The notes: generated by a model not told the origin, from the letters alone. Counted from the first letter of the stretch, positions 26,207 through 35,508 are shown. The stretch: DNA of 64,000 bases from Oceanibaculum nanhaiense (GCF_002148795.1 NZ_MPOB01000003.1:310001-374000); one strand, 5' to 3'. Numbers and translations are program-made.

Positions 26207-26285
26207 GCCGCACCATTCCTGATTGGCGTTCCCGCCATTGAACGGTGCGGCGCGCGGCTTGGCAAGGGGGGTGTCTCTCCCCCCC

Positions 26286-27704
26286 TCAATGGGTGACGTT
26301 CGCGTCCTTCGGCATCACGAAGGGGTGCGCCGATTCATAGGCGCGGGCGGCCTGCAGCACCAGCGCATCGGCATGGGCCGGTCCGACGATCTGCAGCCCG
26401 ATCGGCAGTCCCGCCTTCGTAAACCCGCAGGGCGCGCTGGCGGCGGGCTGCTGCGTCAGGTTGAAGGGATGGCTGAACGGCGCCCAGTCGGGCCAGCGGC
26501 TGAAGCCCTTGCCCGCCGGGAATTCGATGCCGGCATCGAAGGCAGGCTGCGGCAGGGTCGGCGTCAGCAGCAGATCGTAGCTCTCATGGAACAAATTCAT
26601 GGTAAGGCCAAGCGAGGAGCGCGCCTCGGCCGCCTTGGCGATCTGCTCCGAGGTATAGGTCAGCCCTTCCTCCGCCACCTCGACGAAGCCGGGATCCATC
26701 AGCTTGCGCTGCTCCGGCGTCAGCTTGCGATAGAGGTTGGCGGCACCGAAATACCAGTGGGTGCGGAACACCCAGGCCGGATCCTCGAAGCCGGGATCGA
26801 CCTCGTCCACCTCCGCCCCCATATCGACGAAGACCTGCACCGCCCGGTTCACCGCCTCGGCAATCTCCGGATCGACCTTGGCATAGCCCAGCGCCGGGCT
26901 GTAGGCGATGCGCAGCCCCTCGACGCCATCCTCCAGCCCGATGCGGTAGTCGCGTCCGTCATAAGGCAGGGAGAACCAGTCGCGCGCATCCGGCATGGCA
27001 ATCGCGTTCATCATCAGCGCCGTGTCGCCCACGGTGCGGGTCATCGGCCCGACATGCGACAGCGTGCCCATCGGGCTGGCCGGGAAGGCGGGAACCCGGC
27101 CGAAATGCGCCTTCAGGCCGAAGATGCCGGTGAAGCCCGAGGGCATGCGGATCGAGCCGCCGCCATCGGTGCCAATATGCAGGCATCCCATGCCAAGCGC
27201 CGCCGCCGCCGCCGCCCCGCCGGAGGAACCGCCCGGCGTCTTCGAGGTGTCCCACGGATTGCGGGTGATGCCGGTCAGCGGGCTGTCGGTGACGCCCTTC
27301 CAGCCATATTCCGGCGTGGTGGTCTTGCCGACCAGAACGGCCCCTTCCTCGCGCAGCCGCGCCACGGCGGGCGCGTCCTCCGGCCAGTTCTGGTTGCGCG
27401 CCACGGTCTTGCTGCCGCGCAGGGTCGGCCAGCCCTCGCTCAGGATCAGATCCTTCACCGTCGCCGGGATGCCATCGACCATGCCGCGCGGTTCGCGCTG
27501 CATCCAGCGCGCTTCCGAGGCGCGGGCGGCGGCCAGCGCCGATTCGGCATCGACCAGGCAGAAGGCGTTCACATGCGGGTCCACCGCCTCGATACGCGCC
27601 AGCACCGCCTTGGTCACCTCGACCGGCGACAGGCTCTTGCGGCGGTAGTGCTTCAGCAGCTCCGTCGCGGGAAGATAGCAGATGTCGATATTGTCGTTTG
27701 TCAT
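26286..27704 (-). CDS. Amidase-signature family amidohydrolase
   Basis: 472 residues of the amidase-signature fold. The Ser-cisSer-Lys triad is visible: K84 in GIPATVKDLILSEG, S160 or S161 in TPGGSSGGAAAAAA, and nucleophile S184 in GTDGGGSIRMPSGFTG. FGLKAHFGRVPAFPAS completes the signature. Enzymes of this fold hydrolyse a wide range of amides; it is distinguished from GatA by absence of gatB/gatC neighbours and by its C-terminus. The C-terminal FSHPFNLTQQPAASAPCGFT and GLPIGLQIVG are standard. The substrate is unknown. Confidence 0.92.
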   Translation of the reverse strand: MTNDNIDICYLPATELLKHYRRKSLSPVEVTKAVLARIEAVDPHVNAFCLVDAESALAAARASEARWMQREPRGMVDGIPATVKDLILSEGWPTLRGSKTVARNQNWPEDAPAVARLREEGAVLVGKTTTPEYGWKGVTDSPLTGITRNPWDTSKTPGGSSGGAAAAAALGMGCLHIGTDGGGSIRMPSGFTGIFGLKAHFGRVPAFPASPMGTLSHVGPMTRTVGDTALMMNAIAMPDARDWFSLPYDGRDYRIGLEDGVEGLRIAYSPALGYAKVDPEIAEAVNRAVQVFVDMGAEVDEVDPGFEDPAWVFRTHWYFGAANLYRKLTPEQRKLMDPGFVEVAEEGLTYTSEQIAKAAEARSSLGLTMNLFHESYDLLLTPTLPQPAFDAGIEFPAGKGFSRWPDWAPFSHPFNLTQQPAASAPCGFTKAGLPIGLQIVGPAHADALVLQAARAYESAHPFVMPKDANVTH

Positions 27705-27793
27705 TGGCCTACCCTGTTCCGTTGGGCAGACCTTAGCGAAGCGGAGGCGCGTTTGACCAGCCCCCGAAGAAGCCGGTCCGGTTCAGACGCAGG

Positions 27794-28597
27794 TCAGACG
27801 TAGGGTGGGCGGTCCCAGCCCCTGGGCGAGGCCGTGAAAATCTCGAACCCGTCCTCGGTCACGGCGATGGAATGCTCGAACTGCGCCGACAGCGAACGGT
27901 CCTTGGTGACCGCCGTCCAGTCATCGGCCAGCACCTTCACGTCATAGCGGCCGGCATTGATCATCGGCTCGACGGTGAAGAACATGCCCGGGCGCAGCGC
28001 GATGCCCTTGCCCGGCTTGCCGTAATGCAGGATCGACGGTGCGTCGTGGAACACCTTGCCCAGGCCGTGGCCGCAGAAATCCCGCACCACGGAAAAGCGC
28101 TGCCCCTCGGCATGGGTCTGGATGGCATGGCCGATATCGCCCAGCGTGGCGCCGGGCTTCACCGCCTGGATGCCCAGCATCATCGCCTCATAGGTGACAT
28201 CGATCAGCTTCTGGCCCTTCACGCCGATCTTGCCGACCCCGAACATGCGGCTGGTATCGCCGTGCCAGCCATCCAGGATCACCGTCACGTCGATGTTCAG
28301 GATGTCGCCCTCGACCAGCTTCTTGTCGCCGGGAATACCGTGGCAGACGACATGATTGACCGAGGTGCAGATCGATTTCGGAAAGCCGCGATAGCCCAGC
28401 GGCGCCGGCACCGCGCCATTTTCGACGATGTAGTCATGACACAGCCGGTCCAGTTCGCCGGTGGTCACGCCAGGCTGTACATGCGGCGTGATAAAATCCA
28501 GCGTTTCGGCCGCAAGCCGCCCGGCGCGCCGCATGCCATCGAAGTCGGCGGCGGTGTGAATTTTGATGCTGCGCTCTTCGCGTCGGAGGTCTTCCAT
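27794..28597 (-). CDS. map: Methionine aminopeptidase, type I
   Basis: Removes the initiator methionine from nascent proteins in the cytosol. The ATG at 28597 behind AAGGATCAGG gives 267 residues; an earlier in-frame start at 28681 adds a tail without similarity. The five metal ligands are D103 (NIDVTVILDGW), D114 (HGDTSR), H177 (FCGHGLG), E210 (FTVEPMI) and E241 (QFEHSIAV), with substrate-site H86 in VVCHGIPG. The N-terminus lacks the zinc-finger extension of the longer forms. It is flanked by an amidase gene and a PAS_5 gene on the same strand. Confidence 0.97.
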   Translation of the reverse strand: MEDLRREERSIKIHTAADFDGMRRAGRLAAETLDFITPHVQPGVTTGELDRLCHDYIVENGAVPAPLGYRGFPKSICTSVNHVVCHGIPGDKKLVEGDILNIDVTVILDGWHGDTSRMFGVGKIGVKGQKLIDVTYEAMMLGIQAVKPGATLGDIGHAIQTHAEGQRFSVVRDFCGHGLGKVFHDAPSILHYGKPGKGIALRPGMFFTVEPMINAGRYDVKVLADDWTAVTKDRSLSAQFEHSIAVTEDGFEIFTASPRGWDRPPYV

Positions 28598-28735
28598 GAC
28601 CTGATCCTTATCGCATAGAAAGAGGCCGAAATCACGGTCATCCGGCGTAAAAGCCCGGCCTATACCGCCAAGCGACCCCACTTGTCCAGCCAGATGGGGA
28701 TGACGGGATGGCGCGTCACCTGCTTTTACGGCAGA

Positions 28736-29293
28736 TCAGCCCTTCCGTGATGCGGTGAGCACCGCCGCCATTTCCTGTTCCAGCGGCGCCTCCTTCCCAT
28801 CCTTCACCACGCCGACCTTCGGCACGATGCAGCCGATGATCGAGGTCACAGTGTCGCTGTCCGCCGACAGCGGCAGCAGCAGCCGCTCATAGGCGGCGAA
28901 CCAGAAATCCTTGTAGAAGCGCTGGGTCTGGCAGGTGGGTGCGCGGCTCTCCACCACCTCGCGATAGGCCGCGCCGGCGATGCGGCGGAACAGCGGATTC
29001 GGCATCTGATCGACATATTTGCCTTCGGGATTGCTGCCATAGAAGCGCTGCAGCGCCATCCCGATGGTGCGGTAGCGGAAGCGCGATGGCGCCCCATTCT
29101 CCGGCCAGACAACCTCGACATGCAGCAGATTCGGCAGCTCGTCCGCCAGATCGACCGGTCCGATACGGCCGGGATCGGGCATGCGGTAGCCGTCGGCGGC
29201 ATGCAGCCACAGCGCATAGAGTTTCTGCAGCCGCGGGCTGACGATGCGCATGGGGCGCGGCATTGCAGACGGCGCTGCCTTGGCGGGGGTCAT
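28736..29293 (-). CDS. Single-domain PAS_5-type protein
   Basis: 185 residues from the ATG at 29293, preceded by AAGGGA; a GTG at 29317 is a weaker alternative. A PAS-like sensory domain fills most of the chain: LYALWLHAADGYRMPDPGRI, VDLADELPNLLHVEV, FRYRTIGMALQRFYG, SNPEGKYVDQM. A C-terminal strand pair follows (YERLLLPLSADSDTVTSIIG). The pattern W..a....R.PdP..idp.dL...L matches the alphaproteobacterial PAS_5 family and each half of the tandem protein at 39965-40987. No output domain is present, so it may act through a partner. Divergent from the CinA-like gene. Confidence 0.8.
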   Translation of the reverse strand: MTPAKAAPSAMPRPMRIVSPRLQKLYALWLHAADGYRMPDPGRIGPVDLADELPNLLHVEVVWPENGAPSRFRYRTIGMALQRFYGSNPEGKYVDQMPNPLFRRIAGAAYREVVESRAPTCQTQRFYKDFWFAAYERLLLPLSADSDTVTSIIGCIVPKVGVVKDGKEAPLEQEMAAVLTASRKG

Positions 29294-29406
29294 TCTGCTG
29301 CTATCCCTTTCCTGCACGCATGAGGCGGCCTATCTTCTCCCGGCGCGCCCTTGCGTTTTCCTCTGCGGCCTGCATCCGTAAAGCAAGAAAGTTAAGGTTT
29401 CATCCC

Positions 29407-30189
29407 ATGGAATCAAACCCCGCCCCCACAGCCTCACTCGTCATCATCGGCAATGAGGTGCTGTCCGGCCGCACCAAGGACGCGAACCTCGCCTATCTGG
29501 GCGCGCAGCTGGCCGAGATGGGCATCCGCATGATGGAAGTGCGCATCGTGCCCGATATCGAGGCCAATATCGTCGAGGCGGTGAACGCGCTGCGCGCACG
29601 CTACTCCTATGTCTTCACCACCGGCGGCATCGGGCCGACGCATGACGACATCACCTCGGCCTGCATTGCCGCGGCCTTCGGGGTGAAGCTCATCCGCCAC
29701 CCCGACGCGATGGCGGTGCTGGCCGCGCACTATGCCGCCACCGGGGCGGAGTTCAACGACGCGCGCAAGAAGATGGCCGAGGTGCCGGAAGGTGCCACGC
29801 TGGTCGAGAACCCGGTCTCCAAGGCGCCCGGCTTCCGCATCGGCAATGTCTATGTGTTCGCCGGCATCCCGCGCATCATGCAGGCGATGTTCGACAGCGT
29901 GCGCGGCGAGCTGGCGACTGGCGCGCCGATCGCCTCGCGCACCGTATCTTGCCGGCTGGGCGAAGGCACGCTGGCGCAGGGGCTGGGCGCCATCCAGGCG
30001 CGCCATCCCGACATCGACATCGGCAGCTACCCCTATTTCGCCGGCGGCGGCTTTGGCGTGTCGCTGGTGCTGCGCGGCACCGACGAGGCGGCGCTGGACA
30101 CGGCGGCGGAGGAAGTGCGCGTCCTGATCCGCAGCCTCGGCGGCGAACCCGTCGAGGGCGAGCCGGTGAAGGAAGCAGCGGCGAAGTAG
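29407..30189 (+). CDS. CinA N-terminal / molybdopterin-binding-fold protein
   Basis: The ATG at 29407 gives 260 residues. The fold is that of MoaB/MogA-like molybdopterin-binding domains as in the N-terminal half of CinA: ASLVIIGNEVLSGRTKDANL, YSYVFTTGGIGPTHDDITSA and KAPGFRIGNVYVFAGIPRIM. The C-terminal CinA nicotinamide-nucleotide deamidase domain is absent, so this is the stand-alone COG1058 type. Proposed family activities include hydrolysis of ADP-ribose-like nucleotides; a role in molybdenum cofactor handling is only inferred from the fold. It is the last protein gene before tRNA-Leu. Confidence 0.9.
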   Translation: MESNPAPTASLVIIGNEVLSGRTKDANLAYLGAQLAEMGIRMMEVRIVPDIEANIVEAVNALRARYSYVFTTGGIGPTHDDITSACIAAAFGVKLIRHPDAMAVLAAHYAATGAEFNDARKKMAEVPEGATLVENPVSKAPGFRIGNVYVFAGIPRIMQAMFDSVRGELATGAPIASRTVSCRLGEGTLAQGLGAIQARHPDIDIGSYPYFAGGGFGVSLVLRGTDEAALDTAAEEVRVLIRSLGGEPVEGEPVKEAAAK

Positions 30190-30283
30190 GCGGAGCTGGG
30201 TGAGGGGGAAAACGAATCCCACCACCATCGGCGATTGTCCTGGCCTGCCCGGACGCGCTATCAAGGGCGCGGCTACTCCCCCT

Positions 30284-30370
30284 GCCCGCTTGGCGGAATC
30301 GGTAGACGCAGCAGACTTAAAATCTGTTTTCCTCCGGGAAGTGCCGGTTCGAGTCCGGCAGCGGGCACCA
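30284..30370 (+). tRNA. tRNA-Leu (anticodon TAA)
   Basis: An 87-base gene with CCA encoded. The acceptor stem GCCCGCT pairs with AGCGGGC; the anticodon loop is CTTAAAA with anticodon TAA at 30318-30320. A long variable arm (TTTTCCTCCGGGAAG), expected for leucine, and the T arm GCCGGTTCGAGTCCGGC are clear. It reads UUA/UUG codons. The Mrr-like gene converges on it, ending 16 bases beyond its 3' end. Confidence 0.97.
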
Positions 30371-30386
30371 GGGAGGACGCCGGAGG

Positions 30387-31304
30387 CTATTCGAAAAAAT
30401 CCTCGTCGATCTTCTTGATGTAGAGCGTCTCTTCGATACGGCAGCCGACATCGTAGCGGATCATCAGCCGCGCGAGCTGCGGACCGTCTATGAGGACGAT
30501 GCGCTTGCTCAAGCTCTCCGCCGTCTGCTTCGCCGAGGCGCTGAAGCCGGAGGTGGTGACGAACAGCCCCTTGGCTGCCTTGAACCCGTCCAGCGCGCCG
30601 AAGAAATCTCGGATCGCCCCCGCGCCAACGATATTGCCATCGGCATAGCGCTTTGCCTGGACATAGACCCGGTCCAGCCCCAACGCATCCTGATCAATCA
30701 CGCCATCAATGCCGCCATCGCCGCTACGCCCGATCACCAGCGCCTCGCCGGCCTGCCCGGTCGAACCGCCATAGCCCATGGCGACGAGAAGCTGCACCAC
30801 GATCCGCTCGAAAAAAGCCGGCGGAGCCGCCTGAATACGTTGCAGGATTTCCTGAGACAACTCCGCCTCAAGACCGGCATGGGCTTCGCGGATCAATTCG
30901 TCAGGCGTGGCAGCTTGATCAGTATCCTCGCTTGCCGGTTCGTGCGTTGCACGTATCTCTTCGGCGGGCTGATGAAACGTCAAAAACTCGGGGTACTGCT
31001 TCAGGAACTTGACGTTCAGGGCGGCAGGTGGATTTTCCATCACCTTCAGCCCGCGTTCCGAAATACGGAACAGCCCACGGCCTGTCAGCTCGATCAATTT
31101 TGCCTTGCCAAGATAGCTTTTCGCCCAGCGTACCCGATTCGCGAACACCCCTTGTTTGCCCGATGGCAACAGGGCCGCCAGATCGTCAGCGCTCAAATGC
31201 AGATCAGCGGCAATACGATTTTCCACCTCAGCGATATGCACCTCGCCATCCGCTGATGCCTTGAGGACCGGCATCAGCAATTCCTGGAAATTCGGTATCG
31301 CCAT
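30387..31304 (-). CDS. Mrr-like type IV restriction endonuclease
   Basis: 305 residues. The N-terminal winged-helix Mrr domain covers about 1-90 (MAIPNFQELLMPVLKASADG, ELTGRGLFRISERGLKVM). A linker follows, then a restriction-endonuclease-like catalytic domain from about 160: FFERIVVQLLVAMGYGGS, GDGGIDGVIDQD and the nuclease core VYVQAKRYADG. These enzymes cut DNA bearing foreign modified bases, a defence role. No methyltransferase is next to it, as expected for a modification-dependent nuclease. It lies between tRNA-Leu and putA, has somewhat lower GC and an AT-rich leader, and may have been acquired. Confidence 0.9.
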   Translation of the reverse strand: MAIPNFQELLMPVLKASADGEVHIAEVENRIAADLHLSADDLAALLPSGKQGVFANRVRWAKSYLGKAKLIELTGRGLFRISERGLKVMENPPAALNVKFLKQYPEFLTFHQPAEEIRATHEPASEDTDQAATPDELIREAHAGLEAELSQEILQRIQAAPPAFFERIVVQLLVAMGYGGSTGQAGEALVIGRSGDGGIDGVIDQDALGLDRVYVQAKRYADGNIVGAGAIRDFFGALDGFKAAKGLFVTTSGFSASAKQTAESLSKRIVLIDGPQLARLMIRYDVGCRIEETLYIKKIDEDFFE

Positions 31305-31321
31305 TCCCGTATTGCCTCCCT

Positions 31322-31354
31322 GATAACACGCACAATTATTAAGTGCATGTTATC
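31322..31354. promoter_or_regulatory. Near-perfect 12-base inverted repeat upstream of the Mrr-like gene
   Basis: GATAACACGCAC, spacer AATTATTAA, GTGCATGTTATC: 11 of 12 positions pair. It lies 18-50 bases before the Mrr-like start in the AT-rich gap to putA. It is probably an operator for that nuclease gene; alternatively it forms a hairpin in the leader. Confidence 0.55.
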
Positions 31355-31390
31355 CAAAGCAATACGAATTTAACTATTACTATTTCACCC

Positions 31391-34300
31391 CTACCCGATG
31401 GTCATCAGGCTGGCATTGCCGCCGGCCGCCGCCGTATTGATGCTGACCGCGCGTTCCTCCAGCAGCATGAACAGCGGATAGTCGTCGCGGCCCTCGGCCA
31501 GATCCGCGCGGGTGACGCCATGCACCGGCACGATGGCGCCGGGACGCTCGGCCAGCGCTCGGTTCAGCGCCATCAGCGCGTCACTGTCGCCCTCGAACAG
31601 CAGTGCCGCACACGCAGCCTTCGCCACATCCTCGACCGGCTGGATCAGCGGCTTCACGGCGTCCGGCACGCCCGCGAACAGCGTGGCCCGATCCGCCGGC
31701 ACCAGCGCGCGGTTGCCGGTCGCCAGCGCCGCGCCGACCTGGCACAGCAGCCCCTCCTCGCCCTGCGTCAGGCAGGCGATGGTGCCGCGCGGCGTCAGCG
31801 AGTAGAGATTGCGTTCGCCGACCGGGCCGGGCAGCTCGACCGAGGCGCCCAGCAGGCTGCGGTCAATATAGCGGGTGACGGTTTCAGCCACCGTTGACTT
31901 ACCCGACGCCGCCAGCCAGTCGCGATAGGCAAGAGCCGGGGCCAGCGCCTTTTTCGAGGGGGCGAGGTCGGCATGTTTGTCCGCCGGGCGGCGCGACAGC
32001 AGCCGGTGCAGATAGAGCGGCCCGCCCGCCTTCGGCCCGGTACCGGACAGGCCGCGCCCGCCGAAGGGCTGCACGCCGACCACCGCGCCGATCAGATTGC
32101 GGTTCACATAGATATTGCCGGCCTCCGCCTGCGCGGTCAGCTTTGCGATGGTCTCGTCGATGCGGCTGTGCACGCCGAAGGTCAGGCCATAGCCGGTGCC
32201 GTTGATTGCCTCGACCAGCGCCTTCAGCTTCGGGCGGCGATAACGCACGACATGCAGGACGGGGCCGAACACCTCGCGCTCCAACTCGCCGATATCGCCG
32301 ATCTCGATCAGCGCCGGGGCGACGAAGGTGCCGTGCCGCGCCGCCGGGGGCAGTTCCGCCTGCTCCACCTTGTGGCCCTTGCCGCGCATCGCCTCGATAT
32401 GGGTCTGGATGGTCTGCCGCGCCTCCTCGGTGATGACCGGGCCGACATCGGTCGCCAGCCGGTCCGGATTGCCGACCGTCAGTTCGGCCAGCGCGCCGCG
32501 CAGCATTTCCAGCACCCGGTCGGCGATCTCCTCCTGCAGGCACAGCACGCGCAGGGCGGAGCAGCGCTGGCCGGCGGAATCGAAGGCCGACATCAGCACG
32601 TCCAGCACCACCTGTTCCGGCAGGGCAGAGCTATCCACGATCAGCGCGTTCTGGCCGCCGGTCTCGGCGATCAGCGGCACCGGCTTGCCGTCGGCGTTCA
32701 GCCGCTCGGCCAGTTTGCTGCGGATCAGCCGCGCCACCTCGGTCGAGCCGGTGAACATGACGCCCGCCGTGCGCGTATCCGCGACCAGCGCAGCACCCAC
32801 CCGGCCATCGCCCGGCAGCAATTGCAGGGCACCGGCCGGCACCCCGGCCTCCTGCAGCAGGGCCACGGCCTGCGCGGCGATCAGCGGCGTTTCCTCGGCC
32901 GGTTTCGCCAGCACGGCATTGCCGGCTGCCAGCGCCGCTGCCACCTGCCCGGTGAAGATCGCCAGCGGAAAGTTCCACGGGCTGATGCAGACCACCGGCC
33001 CCAGCGGGCGGTGCGTGTCATTGGCGAAGCCGTCACGCACCTGCACGGCGTAGTAGCGCAGGAAATCCACCGCCTCGCGCACCTCGCCGATGGCGTTGGG
33101 CAGCGACTTGCCGGCCTCACGCACGATGAGGCCGAGCAGCGCCTGCATCCGTGCCTCCATCAGATCGGCGGCACGGTCGAGGCAGGCCGCGCGCTCCTCC
33201 GGCGGGGTCGCCTGCCAGATTGGCGCGGAAGAAGCGGCATGGCCCATCGCCGCCGTGACAGTCTCCGGCGTGGCATCGAAGCAGACGCCGACGAGATCGC
33301 GGTGGTTGGCTGGGTTGCGGATCGCCCGCTCGACACCGTCTGCCGGGCCGTCGGCCAGCAGCGGCTCGGCGCGGTAGGGCATCTCCACCCCGCTCAACAG
33401 GGCGCCGGACAGCGAAGCCAGCCGCTGTTCGTTGGTGAGATCGAGGCCGGCGGAATTCGGCCGCGCCGGCCGGAACAGGTCGCGCGGCAGGGAAATCTTC
33501 GGATGCGGTGCCCCGACCGGCGTGATGGCGGCGGCCTGCGCCACCGGATCGGCGACCAGATCCTCCACCGGGATCGACCGGTCGGCGATGCGGTTCACGA
33601 AGGAGGTGTTGGCGCCGTTCTCCAGCAGGCGGCGCACGAGGTAGGCCAGCAGCGTCTCATGCGTGCCGACCGGCGCATAGATGCGGCAGGGCCGGTTCAG
33701 CTTGTTATGGCCGACCACCTCGTCATAGAGCGGCTCGCCCATGCCGTGCAGGCACTGGAACTCGTACTGGCCGGCGTAATAATTGGCGCCCGCCATGTGA
33801 TAGATCGTCGCCAGCGTGTGCGCGTTATGGGTGGCGAATTGCGGGAATACCGCATCGGGGGCGGCCAGCAGCTTGCGCGCGCAGGCGATGTAGGAAACGT
33901 CGGTATAGAGCTTGCGGGTATAGACCGGGAAGCCCTCCAGACCGTCCTGCTGGGCGCGTTTGATCTCGCCGTCCCAATAAGCACCCTTCACCAGCCGGAT
34001 CATCAGGCGGTGGCCACTGCGCCGCGCTAGGTCGATCACATAATCGATCACGAAGGGCGCGCGCTTCTGATAGGCCTGGATGACGAAGCCGATGCCGTTC
34101 CAGCCGGCGAGATCGGGATCGAAGCAGAGCGAGTCCAGCAGATCGAGGGAGATTTCCAGCCGGTCGGCTTCCTCCGCGTCGATGTTCAGGCCGATATCAT
34201 ACTGCTTCGCCAGCAGCACCAGCGTCTTCAGGCGCGGCAGCAGCTCGCCGGTCATGCGCTCATACTGGCTGCGCGAATAGCGCGGGTGCAGCGCCGACAG

Positions 34301-35284
34301 CTTTACCGAGATGCCCGGCCCCTCATAGATGCCGCGCTTGCCCGCCGCCTTGCCGATGGCGTGGATCGCCTGCTCATAATCGCGATAATAGCGGTCGGCA
34401 TCCGCCGCCGTGACCGCCGCCTCGCCCAGCATGTCGTAGGAATAACGGAAGCCGCGCGATTCATATTTGCGGCTGTTGGCCAGCGCCTCGGCGATGGTCT
34501 GGCCGGTGACGAACTGCTCGCCCATCATCCGCATGGCGATATCGACGCCCTTGCGGATCAGCGGCTCGCCGCCCTTGCCGATGATCCGGGTCAGGGCCGA
34601 GGACAGGCCGGCCTCGCTGCTGGTGCCGGTCAGCTTGCCAGTGACCAGCAGCCCCCAGGTGGCGGCGTTCACGAACAGCGACGGGCTGTGGCCGATATGC
34701 GCCTCCCAGTCGCCGACGCCGATCTTGTCGCGGATCAGCGCGTCGCGGGTGCCACGGTCGGGGATGCGCAGCAGCGCTTCGGCCAGGCACATCAGCGCCA
34801 CGCCTTCCTGGCTGGACAGCGAATATTCGTGGATCAGCGCCTCGACGCCGCCGCCGTGCATCTTCTCGCGCAGCGCTTCGACCAGCGTGCCGGCAAGCGC
34901 CTTCGCCGGATCGGTGACGCTCTTCGGCAAGGCGGCCTGGGTCAGCAGCAGCGGCAGGCATTCCGGCTCCGGCCGGCGGTAGGCCGCCGTGATCTTGGCG
35001 CGCAGCACGCTCTGCGGCTGCACCGTCTGGGCGAAGTCCAGGAAGGGCGCCAGTGCTGCATCCTCCGCCGCCTCGACCATGTCGAGATCGTCGCCCTCCT
35101 CGCCCAGGATCGCGGCCAGCGTGCCGCCACGCTCGATCTGCTCGACGGTGTTCAGCAGCGACTGTTTCACCAGCCAGTGCGGCGAGCGGCCGACCTGCTC
35201 CGCCACTGCCTTCAGCCGGGCGCGCAAGCGTTCGTCGATCTTCACGCCGATGGTGGTGGAGGATGTCTTGACGCTGCTGCTCAT
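31391..35284 (-). CDS. putA: Trifunctional PutA: repressor, proline dehydrogenase, glutamate semialdehyde dehydrogenase
   Basis: Oxidises proline to glutamate in two steps and represses its own gene when proline is scarce. The ATG at 35284 gives 1297 residues; a GTG at 35332 would place coding sequence over the operators. An N-terminal ribbon-helix-helix begins with TTIGVKIDERLRARLKAVAE. The FAD-dependent barrel spans roughly 170-500 (GPGISVKLSALHPRYSRSQY, MIRLVKGAYWDGEIKRAQ). The aldehyde dehydrogenase follows from about 560, with catalytic Cys in FDSAGQRCSALR, SPWNFPLAIFTGQVAAALAA and LIAETGGQNALIV. A C-terminal lid-type domain completes the long form. Family knowledge places it at the membrane when reduced. 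Confidence 0.97.
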   Translation of the reverse strand: MSSSVKTSSTTIGVKIDERLRARLKAVAEQVGRSPHWLVKQSLLNTVEQIERGGTLAAILGEEGDDLDMVEAAEDAALAPFLDFAQTVQPQSVLRAKITAAYRRPEPECLPLLLTQAALPKSVTDPAKALAGTLVEALREKMHGGGVEALIHEYSLSSQEGVALMCLAEALLRIPDRGTRDALIRDKIGVGDWEAHIGHSPSLFVNAATWGLLVTGKLTGTSSEAGLSSALTRIIGKGGEPLIRKGVDIAMRMMGEQFVTGQTIAEALANSRKYESRGFRYSYDMLGEAAVTAADADRYYRDYEQAIHAIGKAAGKRGIYEGPGISVKLSALHPRYSRSQYERMTGELLPRLKTLVLLAKQYDIGLNIDAEEADRLEISLDLLDSLCFDPDLAGWNGIGFVIQAYQKRAPFVIDYVIDLARRSGHRLMIRLVKGAYWDGEIKRAQQDGLEGFPVYTRKLYTDVSYIACARKLLAAPDAVFPQFATHNAHTLATIYHMAGANYYAGQYEFQCLHGMGEPLYDEVVGHNKLNRPCRIYAPVGTHETLLAYLVRRLLENGANTSFVNRIADRSIPVEDLVADPVAQAAAITPVGAPHPKISLPRDLFRPARPNSAGLDLTNEQRLASLSGALLSGVEMPYRAEPLLADGPADGVERAIRNPANHRDLVGVCFDATPETVTAAMGHAASSAPIWQATPPEERAACLDRAADLMEARMQALLGLIVREAGKSLPNAIGEVREAVDFLRYYAVQVRDGFANDTHRPLGPVVCISPWNFPLAIFTGQVAAALAAGNAVLAKPAEETPLIAAQAVALLQEAGVPAGALQLLPGDGRVGAALVADTRTAGVMFTGSTEVARLIRSKLAERLNADGKPVPLIAETGGQNALIVDSSALPEQVVLDVLMSAFDSAGQRCSALRVLCLQEEIADRVLEMLRGALAELTVGNPDRLATDVGPVITEEARQTIQTHIEAMRGKGHKVEQAELPPAARHGTFVAPALIEIGDIGELEREVFGPVLHVVRYRRPKLKALVEAINGTGYGLTFGVHSRIDETIAKLTAQAEAGNIYVNRNLIGAVVGVQPFGGRGLSGTGPKAGGPLYLHRLLSRRPADKHADLAPSKKALAPALAYRDWLAASGKSTVAETVTRYIDRSLLGASVELPGPVGERNLYSLTPRGTIACLTQGEEGLLCQVGAALATGNRALVPADRATLFAGVPDAVKPLIQPVEDVAKAACAALLFEGDSDALMALNRALAERPGAIVPVHGVTRADLAEGRDDYPLFMLLEERAVSINTAAAGGNASLMTIG

Positions 35285-35303
35285 GGCCTGCTCCGGGCGG
35301 CGG

Positions 35304-35347
35304 GTTGCACCTCTCTCAAAATACGGTTGCACCTCGTCGGGTGCAAC
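35304..35347. promoter_or_regulatory. Three GTTGCA boxes: PutA autoregulatory operators
   Basis: GTTGCA occurs at 35304-35309 and 35326-35331, and inverted (TGCAAC) at 35342-35347, all within 63 bases upstream of the putA start. The first and second starts are 22 bases apart; each is embedded in GGTTGCACC-type sequence. GTTGCA is the known core recognised by the PutA ribbon-helix-helix domain in enterobacteria, and this PutA has that domain. Confidence 0.82.
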
Positions 35348-35386
35348 CGGAGTTTGGTCTGCTCAGAAATAAGACACTCACTCCAT

Positions 35387-35419
35387 CCGTCATTCCCGGC
35401 CTTGTACCGGGGGTGACGG
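35387..35419. repeat. Palindromic intergenic repeat, third locus
   Basis: CCGTCATTCCCGG, centre CCTTGTA, CCGGGGGTGACGG: imperfect 13-base arms. It is the same family as the repeats at 4659 and 25361. It lies in the 325-base gene-free gap between putA and the DoxX gene. Confidence 0.82.
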
Positions 35420-35508
35420 CATGAGGATGAGGCGAAGTCACTGCTTCTTAGTCAGCTTAGCTTGCACAAACTGTCTCCAAATCGGCGACAATATGTTTCG
35501 ATTAACCT

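Noticed and set aside
30346-31390. Integrated island with a duplicated tRNA-Leu 3' end as attachment site
   Set aside because: I searched by eye for a second copy of the T-arm/acceptor sequence beyond the Mrr-like gene and found none; there is no integrase.
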